DNA of 64,000 nt from Pleurodeles waltl. Taxonomy: Eukaryota; Chordata; Amphibia; Caudata; Salamandridae. The position numbers were made by a program, and so were the translations under genes. The stretch's first letter is position 1. Each line of letters begins with the position of its first letter. Location of the stretch: positions 814,572,317 through 814,636,316 of the forward strand of contig NC_090445.1 of NCBI RefSeq assembly GCF_031143425.1, read 5' to 3'. This document shows, one piece after another, positions 57,925 through 64,000 of this stretch. The notes below the pieces were generated by a model. It was not told the DNA's origin. It ran no database searches and worked only from the letters and a program-made list of their open reading frames with translations.

Positions 57925-57930
57925 AATAAA
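57925..57930 (+). terminator. Polyadenylation signal of the retroviral LTR
   Basis: AATAAA between TATA box and U5, as in LTRs where the signal lies in R. Confidence 0.65.
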
Positions 57931-58066
57931 TTCGATCTTTGACTTCACCTAGAAGACTCTGAGTTTCTGTAGTCTGAATCAGGAAAGTACCCGAGGTCTT
58001 TGGGTGTACCCTGGCACCGCTGGGTTACCGGATCAGTACCGGTTCTGAAAAACCCAGTACCTCAGT

Positions 58067-58084
58067 TGGCGCCCAACGTGGGGC
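58067..58084 (+). promoter_or_regulatory. Primer-binding site for tRNA-Lys(1,2)
   Basis: TGGCGCCCAACGTGGGGC is the 18-base complement of the 3' end of tRNA-Lys(1,2), the primer known from several retroviruses. It starts two bases after the LTR and shows no mismatch that I can see. Confidence 0.9.
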
Positions 58085-58356
58085 GATACCAGCGGTACCG
58101 GTCCAAGCCTGAGGTTCGTGAGGAGCTTCGTGTGAAAATTCTGGAGGAAGGCCGCCACTTCATCGACCCCTGCATGTCGACGTGGTCCGAAAGTCTTTGC
58201 TGCGAGGTTCCCCGCTTCCCGACGGCTACGAAGGACTGCTGCCCTGGCTATCGCCCTGATTTGGACCCTTGATGTTTGGTAGAGCGAAACGATAAGACGA
58301 GTCTTCTGGTGACGTCATTGATATTTTCAGTTAAGCATAAGTGGAGCGTCTCCCAG

Positions 58357-58429
58357 TCCTTAGTTGGACACTTGGTTTGGTCCTTAGTTGGACACTTGGT
58401 TTGGTCCTTAAGTTGGACATTTGGTTTGG
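58357..58429 (+). repeat. Three tandem 24-25-bp repeats in the retroviral leader
   Basis: TCCTTAGTTGGACACTTGG plus TTTGG occurs twice exactly and a third time with one extra A and one change. It lies between the primer site and gag, where packaging signals usually are. Confidence 0.9.
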
Positions 58430-58569
58430 TATCCCTTCGGGATCACTTTGATTTGGAACTTGCAAGTACCAAAGCCGAAGGACTCGTGTATTCACGAGAC
58501 TATCGTAAACGATAATCCTTTGAAGTTTGAAGCTAGACTAGTGAGCGAAGATGCCTGGTCTTAGCAGAC

Positions 58570-60993
58570 TTGGAAATTTGTTTTGTCTTAGTTGTAAAAA
58601 GGGACTCCCGGTTGGAGGACTCATGTCCGGTTCCTCCGATTGGAACTCCAACTTATGAACTGTATGTGAAGCACGGAGTAGGCCCCATCACATATAATGA
58701 AGTATGGATCCATTACACCAGAAAAGATGGTGTTTTAAAATGGCCCCAAAATGGTAGCTTTGACACAGAAATCTTAGATAACCTCGAAGTTAGACTTTTT
58801 AAGAAGAAAGCCCGGCCGGCAATGTTTGATTCTTTCCGCTTATGGCGTAAAGAAGCCAAGCAAAAGGAAATTAAATTAGCTAAGAAAAATAAGAGAGAAA
58901 AAGGTATTTCGATTATGCAAGCTGCTATACAGTTTAAAGATAACGAAGCAGAACAGTTGGATGAGCAGTTGCATAGGCGACATAAAATGACAGTAGATAA
59001 ATGCTATCCAGTTTTGTCGCCTCTTCAGCAAGATGCAGCAAAAGACTTTGAAAAAGATCCCCTAATGTCGCATTTGCTAAGTTCGCCATCACCCTATGCG
59101 CAGAATGCAACGGCACCTCTGCAACCTCTAGTTGCACAACCAGTGGTTGCATTGCCTCCTGCTCCTCCCCAGCACCCACCAGCTATTCTTCAGTTGGTTC
59201 CTATTCCTCCGGTGCAGCCTTCTCAAGGGCCACCGGCTTTGACATCTGCTCTGCCTTTACTTCCTACAACTTTGACTACTATAGTGACTACCACTCCTGG
59301 TATTGTTTCTGACACTGCTTCTGTCTCTGCCTTGTCTCATTCTGTTTTTCCTCCTGTTCCTTTGTCAACCTCTCCCTCTATCCGTCAGAGAATGACAAAC
59401 ACTGTGACTAGTCTTTTATCCCCTCTCTTTGGGTCATTACCTACGACCCCAGTTACAGAGCGTAAGCAATTGCGTAGCCAATTGCCTGATGGTATGGAGA
59501 AAGAGACACTGAATTATTTGGCGCATAAATGGGTTACTGAACCAGCGAGATATGAACTAGAGTCTGTTATGGATGTCTTCCATCAGTGGGAAGAACCGAA
59601 ACAGAGATACGTTTTTGAGAAAATTTGTACTTTTCTTTCTGAGGATTTAGAGGAAAATGGTTTGGAGCCCAATCCGCCTAAGTTGTGTCGTGTACGGTTT
59701 GATTTTTCAACAGGTTTGATTGTGGGTTCAGATGTCGAGAAAGCAGTTGCGACGTTATTGTCGTTTAGGACAGAAGGTGTTTCCAGGTTATTGTTTAAAT
59801 ATGATTCTTCTGCTAAAAAGAAAGGGAAACAGTACCCCATGAGAGAAGTTCCCCCACAGTGGAGGGAAGGGGACCCAAATGCTAATCCACCTGTCCTGCC
59901 TCACTTCCAGCGTGTATGGGTACACGTTCCATGGAAGCGAGCTGAAGTTTTAGCCCTTAAGCAGACATTGCCTGATCCCCGTAAGAATCCTACAGGGTAT
60001 TACAAGGAATTGTCACAGACTGCGGGGTCTTGCATTATGAATTTAGCGGACATAGACATGTTGTTTGGGAATGTTGTTCCACAGCCTTTATGGGGAAAGA
60101 TTTGCCATGCAGACCATGCTCAAGAATTAGGTGACACATGGGCTAATATTGCTGCTGCAGATGCCCGACAAATTGGTGGTGCTAAACCTGAGCCTTTAGT
60201 GACAGAACTTCTTGGTAGAATTATTGATTACATGAAAACTATAATGCCTGCGATGCGTGTAAACTGGGATAAATTGTCTGCATGTAAGCAAAAGAAAGAA
60301 GAAACGGTATCAGATTTCTTCACCAGGTTTGAAGAAACGTTTGTGGACCACAGTGGTCAAGATATGAGCACGGCAGGTGGTCAACGTTTGTTCGTCGATA
60401 AATTTGTGCATAATCTGCTTCCTGAGTTGTGTAAAAAGTTAAAAGACTCAGAAAGTTCTTGGGCAGTTTCCTCTTCGGCACAGATATTGGCTACTGCACA
60501 GTACTACGAAAATAGAGATAAAGATGAGAGAGATAGAGTAGAGAAGAAAACAAAAGATTTGAAAACAAAGGTTCTGTTACAACAAGCGTACCCGCCACGT
60601 GGTGGTCAGAATAGTGGTGCACAGAACAACTATCAGAATAACTATCAGCCCCAACCGTTTCAGAGAAACTCGCAAAGAGCTGAGTATGCTCAACCACGTA
60701 TCCCAGTAGGTCCCAATCAGTGTTCATATTGCAAGGAAGAGGGTCATTTCAAGTATAGTTGCCCTGCTTTGCTGCAGCGCGCAAATGGTACTTCCGGTTT
60801 AAGAGGTCGAGGTGTTCCACAAGCACCTAGAGGAAGAGGACGTGGATATGTTCCCCAGAACGTGCGCCCATTCCTCCCTCAAAACTCAATGAACAGATTT
60901 GATCAACAGGTTAATGCATCCGATAGGACGGCTCAGTACTATACTGATGATTACTATACAGAGGGTGAGCATGTGGACAGTAATGATTGCTAG
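58570..60993 (+). CDS. gag: Retroviral gag polyprotein (open, 807 codons)
   Basis: A single open frame encodes the virion structural polyprotein. Residues 1-170 are matrix-like, with a Lys-rich helix (KEAKQKEIKLAKKNKREKG). About 175-275 is Pro-rich, and the capsid starts near YPMREVPPQW (residue 423). The major homology region is KKEETVSDFFTRFEETF (about 575-591). One zinc knuckle CSYCKEEGHFKYSC sits near 717-730, then an Arg/Gly-rich tail. The frame opens at 58537 and lacks an early in-frame ATG (the first is near 58819). The ATG at 58551 is in a different frame, so the true start was probably lost by a small indel. It ends at TAG (60991-60993), with the same frame open beyond. Confidence 0.85.
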   Translation: MEICFVLVVKRDSRLEDSCPVPPIGTPTYELYVKHGVGPITYNEVWIHYTRKDGVLKWPQNGSFDTEILDNLEVRLFKKKARPAMFDSFRLWRKEAKQKEIKLAKKNKREKGISIMQAAIQFKDNEAEQLDEQLHRRHKMTVDKCYPVLSPLQQDAAKDFEKDPLMSHLLSSPSPYAQNATAPLQPLVAQPVVALPPAPPQHPPAILQLVPIPPVQPSQGPPALTSALPLLPTTLTTIVTTTPGIVSDTASVSALSHSVFPPVPLSTSPSIRQRMTNTVTSLLSPLFGSLPTTPVTERKQLRSQLPDGMEKETLNYLAHKWVTEPARYELESVMDVFHQWEEPKQRYVFEKICTFLSEDLEENGLEPNPPKLCRVRFDFSTGLIVGSDVEKAVATLLSFRTEGVSRLLFKYDSSAKKKGKQYPMREVPPQWREGDPNANPPVLPHFQRVWVHVPWKRAEVLALKQTLPDPRKNPTGYYKELSQTAGSCIMNLADIDMLFGNVVPQPLWGKICHADHAQELGDTWANIAAADARQIGGAKPEPLVTELLGRIIDYMKTIMPAMRVNWDKLSACKQKKEETVSDFFTRFEETFVDHSGQDMSTAGGQRLFVDKFVHNLLPELCKKLKDSESSWAVSSSAQILATAQYYENRDKDERDRVEKKTKDLKTKVLLQQAYPPRGGQNSGAQNNYQNNYQPQPFQRNSQRAEYAQPRIPVGPNQCSYCKEEGHFKYSCPALLQRANGTSGLRGRGVPQAPRGRGRGYVPQNVRPFLPQNSMNRFDQQVNASDRTAQYYTDDYYTEGEHVDSNDC

Positions 60994-61385
60994 GACAGCC
61001 ATAGACAAAGAGAGGGAGTTGTTTCAGTTCCAGTAGATCAGAGTGGGCCTTATGTTGAGGTGATTGCATCAGGTGTGTCAGAACCTTTTCTGTTGGATAC
61101 TGGTGTTACCAAGAGTTCTATTATGCACTCAAAACTCCCTGGCGCACCTTTGTCTGGCGAAACAAATGTATCAGTAGGTTTTTCCGGCGCCCCAGTTAGA
61201 AATCCGATTTCTAACCCTATATCTCTTTCTGTTGGACCTTGTAAATTTGAAACACCCCTTATTTTGACAACAGGTTGTGGCGAGAACTTGTTAGGATTAG
61301 ATTTGTTAAAAAGATTGTATGCAACATTGTATTGCTCTCCTTCTGGAGTGCAACTCACATTGGGTAAGAAAGTGGTTTCACCAAT
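60994..61385 (+). pseudogene. pro: Retroviral protease, N-terminal part (truncated by insertion)
   Basis: It is in the same frame as gag, directly after the UAG. It has the retropepsin active-site motif LLDTG (61093-61107) and the later GLDLLKRL block (61296-61319). The coding sequence runs into the inserted LTR-like repeat at 61386. The arrangement implies expression by readthrough of the gag stop, as in gamma- and epsilonretroviruses. Confidence 0.8.
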
Positions 61386-64000
61386 TGTAGGAAGTTGGCT
61401 CTGTATGTGCTATTTCAAAGTAAGGAATAGCATGCACAGAGTCCAAGGGTTCCCCTTAGAGGTAAAATAGTGGTAAAAAGAGATAATACTAATGCTCTAT
61501 TTTGTGGTAGTGTGGTCGAGCAGTAGGCTTATCCAAGGAGTAGTGTTAAGCATTTGTTGTACATACACATAGACAATAAATGAGGTACACACACTCAGAG
61601 ACAAATCCAGCCAATAGGTTTTGTTATAGAAAAATATCTTTTCTTAGTTTATTTTAAGAACCACAGGTTCAAATTTAACATGTAATATCTTGTTTGAAAG
61701 GTATTGCAGGTAAGTACATTAGGAACTTTGAATCATTTCAATTGCATGTATACTTTTCAAGTTATTCACAAATAGCTATTTTAAAAGTGGACACAGTGCA
61801 ATTTTCACAGTTCCTGGGGGAGGTAAGTTTTTGTTAGTTTTACCAGGTAAGTACGACACTTACAGGGTTCAGTTCTTGGTCCAAGGTAGCCCACCGTTGG
61901 GGGTTCAGAGCAACCCCAAAGTTACCACACCAGCAGCTCAGGGCCGGTCAGGTGCAGAGTTCAAAGTGGTGCCCAAAACGCATAGGCTTCAATGGAGAGA
62001 AGGGGGTGCCCCGGTTCCGGTCTGCTTGCAGGTAAGTATCCGCGTCTTCGGAGGGCAGACCAGGGGGGTTTTGTAGGGCACCGGGGGGGACACAAGCCCA
62101 CACAGAAATTTCACCCTCAGCGGCGCGGGGGCGGCCGGGTGCAGTGTTAGAACAAGCGTCGGGTTCGCAATGTAAGTCAATGAGAGATCAAGGGATCTCT
62201 TCAGCGCTGCAGGCAGGCAAGGGGGGGCTTCCTCGGGGAAACCTCCACTTGGGCAAGGGAGAGGGACTCCTGGGGGTCACTTCTGCAGTGAAAGTCCGGT
62301 CCTTCAGGTCCTGGGGGCTGCGGGTGCAGGGTCTTTTCCAGGCGTCGGGACTTAGGTTTCAGAGAGTCACGGTCAGGGGAAGCCTCGGGATTCCCTCTGC
62401 AGGCGGCGGTGTGGGGGCTCAGGGGGGACAGGTTTTGGTACTCACAGTCGAAGAGTAGTCCGGGGGTCCTCCCTGAGGTGTTAGTTCTCCACCAGCCGAG
62501 TCGGGGTCGCCGGGTGCAGTGTTGCAAGTCTCACGCTTCTTGCGGGGAGATTGCAGGGTTCTTTAAAGCTGCTTCTTGAAACAAAGTTGCAGTCTTTTTG
62601 GAGCAGGTCCGCTGTCCTCGGGAGTTTCTTGTCGTCGTCGAAGCAGGGCAGTCCTCAGAGGATGCAGAGGTCGCTGGTCCCTTTGGAAGGCGTCGCTGGA
62701 GCAGAGTTCTTTGGAAGGCAGGAGACAGGCCGGTGAGTTTCTGGAGCCAAGGCAGTTGTTGTCTTCTGGTCTTCCTCTGCAGGGGTTTTCAGCTAGGAAG
62801 TCCTTCTTCTTGTTGTTGCAGGAATCTAATTTTCTAGGGTTCAGGGTAGACCTTAAATACTAAATTTAAGGGCGTGTTTAGGTCTGGGGGGTTAGTAGCC
62901 AATGGCTACTAGCCCTGAGGGTGGGTACACCCTCTTTGTGCCTCCTCCCAAGGGGAGGGGGTCACAATTCCAACCCTATTGGGGGAATCCTCCATCTGCA
63001 AGATGGAGGATTTCTAAAAGTTAGAGTCACCTCAGCTCAGGACACCTTAGGGGCTGTCCTGACTGGCCAGTGACTCCTCCTTGTTATTCTCATTATTTTC
63101 TCCGGCCTTGCCGCCAAAAGTGGGGGCCGGGGCCGGAGGGGGCGGGCAACTCCACTAGCTGGAGTGTCCTGCGGTGCTGTGACAAAGGGGTGAGCCTTTG
63201 AGGCTCACCGCCAGGTGTTACAGCTCCTGCCTGGGGGAGGTGTTAGCATCTCCACCCAGTGCAGGCTTTGTTACTGGCCTCAGAGTGACAAAGGCACTCT
63301 CCCCATGGGGCCAGCAACATGTCTCTAGTGTGGCAGGCTGCTGGAACTAGTCAGCCTACACAGACAGTCGGTTAAGTTTCAGGGGGCACCTCCAAGGTGC
63401 CCTTTGGGGTGTATTTTGCAATAAAATGTACACTAGCATCAGTGTGCATTTATTGTGCTGAGAAGTTTGATACCAAACTTCCCAGTTTTCAGTGTAGCCA
63501 TTATGGTGCTGTGGAGTTCGTGTTTGACAAACTCCCAGACCATATACTCTTATGGCTACCCTGCACTTACAATGTCTAAGGTTTTGTTTAGACACTGTAG
63601 GGGTACCATGCTCATGCACTGGTACCCTCACCTATGGTATAGTGCACCCTGCCTTAGGGCTGTAAGGCCTGCTAGAGGGGTGACTGACCTATACTTGCAT
63701 AGGCAGTGAGAGGCTGGCATGGCACCCTGAGGGGAGTGCCATGTCGACTTACTCGTTTTGTTCTCACTAGCACACACAAGCTGGCAAGCAGTGTGTCTGT
63801 GCTGAGTGAGAGGTCTCCAGGGTGGCATAAGACATGCTGCAGCCCTTAGAGACCTTCCTTGGCATCAGGGCCCTTGGTACTAGAAGTACCAGTTACAAGG
63901 GACTTATCTGCATGCCAGGGTCTGCCAATTGTGGATACAAAAGTACAGGTTAGGGAAAGAACACTGGTGCTGGGGCCTGGTTAGCAGGCCTCAGCACACT
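61386..64000. mobile_element. Long LTR-like repeat starting TGTAGGAAG, continues past the window
   Basis: It begins abruptly inside the protease codons with TGTAGGAAGTTGGCTCTGTA. At least 2.6 kb without a gene: GC-rich spliced-looking DNA with several GGTAAGT words (61709, 61846, 62030), then GGGGAGGGGG tracts and CTGCCTTAGGGCTGTAAGGC-type words. I believe this is a common newt LTR-like repeat, from memory only. Short open frames in it are not convincing. Confidence 0.6.

Larger units (their letters stand above)
57668..58064 (+). repeat. Retroviral 5' LTR
   Basis: The right edge is set by ...CAGTACCTCA directly before the primer-binding site. A TATATAAG box (57827-57834) and AATAAA (57925-57930) lie in the expected order, so U3, R and U5 are present. 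The left edge is uncertain: TGTGAAATTC at 57670 and TGAGGTTTC at 57731 (which pairs better with the CCTCA end) are both possible. No 3' LTR is available to decide. Confidence 0.65.
57668..61385 (+). mobile_element. Endogenous retrovirus, gamma/epsilon-like, 5' part
   Basis: In order: 5' LTR, primer-binding site (58067), leader with short repeats, gag (58570-60993), in-frame UAG, then protease (60994-61385). It is cut by a long LTR-like repeat at 61386; polymerase, envelope and 3' LTR are not in this window. The capsid style (YPMREVP, major homology region), a single zinc knuckle and gag-protease in one frame across UAG point to the gamma/epsilon group. This is an old, incomplete genomic copy. 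Confidence 0.85.

Noticed and set aside
58551..58660. ATG at 58551 as the gag start
   Set aside because: It is in a different frame from the long gag frame and stops soon. It may be the original start before a small indel, but the present sequence does not support joining them.

Overview
This window looks like repeat-dense, intron-like or intergenic DNA from an animal with a very large genome, most probably a salamander (newt-like). The evidence is the mix of mobile elements: PIF/Harbinger DNA transposons with spliced genes, Penelope-like, DIRS-like and L1-like retroelements, long TG...CA LTR-like repeats, a gamma/epsilon-type endogenous retrovirus, and GC-rich foldback MITEs. The taxon is an inference. 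I recognised no host exon, tRNA, rRNA or bacterial-type gene, and almost everything I can name is a transposable element, often inserted inside another.

Layout. 1-18,045 is a pair of 5'-truncated Penelope-like elements arranged head to head (left copy on the minus strand, right copy on the plus strand, junction near 12,812). The pair was later split by five insertions: an 8.1-kb Harbinger element (1,564-9,624), a Harbinger derivative (9,811-10,772), a solo LTR (11,455-12,406), a hairpin-rich MITE (12,986-13,604) and a 2.1-kb LTR-like element (14,584-16,682). 18,180-21,490 holds a 66-bp minisatellite, an AT microsatellite, a foldback MITE and unassigned DNA. About 21,490-26,171 is a decayed DIRS-like retrotransposon carrying a second hairpin MITE. 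26,997-35,820 is a second Harbinger element, in reverse orientation. 36,240-41,200 contains LTR-like repeats and a 136-bp satellite. 41,200-44,672 is unassigned. 44,673 to about 57,660 is an L1-like element interrupted inside its endonuclease by a third Harbinger element (47,746-55,253). About 57,668-61,385 is the 5' part of an endogenous retrovirus (LTR, primer-binding site, long open gag, start of protease). It is cut by another long LTR-like repeat that starts at 61,386 and leaves the window.

How the genes work together. The three large Harbinger copies share one plan: a Myb/SANT-like gene, a convergent DDE transposase gene of the HARBI1 type, then a third spliced gene with another Myb/SANT-like N-terminal domain and a Ser/Thr/Pro-rich tail, followed by tandem-repeat blocks. 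The known Harbinger plan has two genes, so the third gene and its repeats are the most novel-looking system here. No copy is fully intact. The middle copy keeps an open first Myb gene (400 codons over two exons), and the right copy keeps an open transposase (327 codons over two exons, DDE residues present). The third gene is broken in all three.
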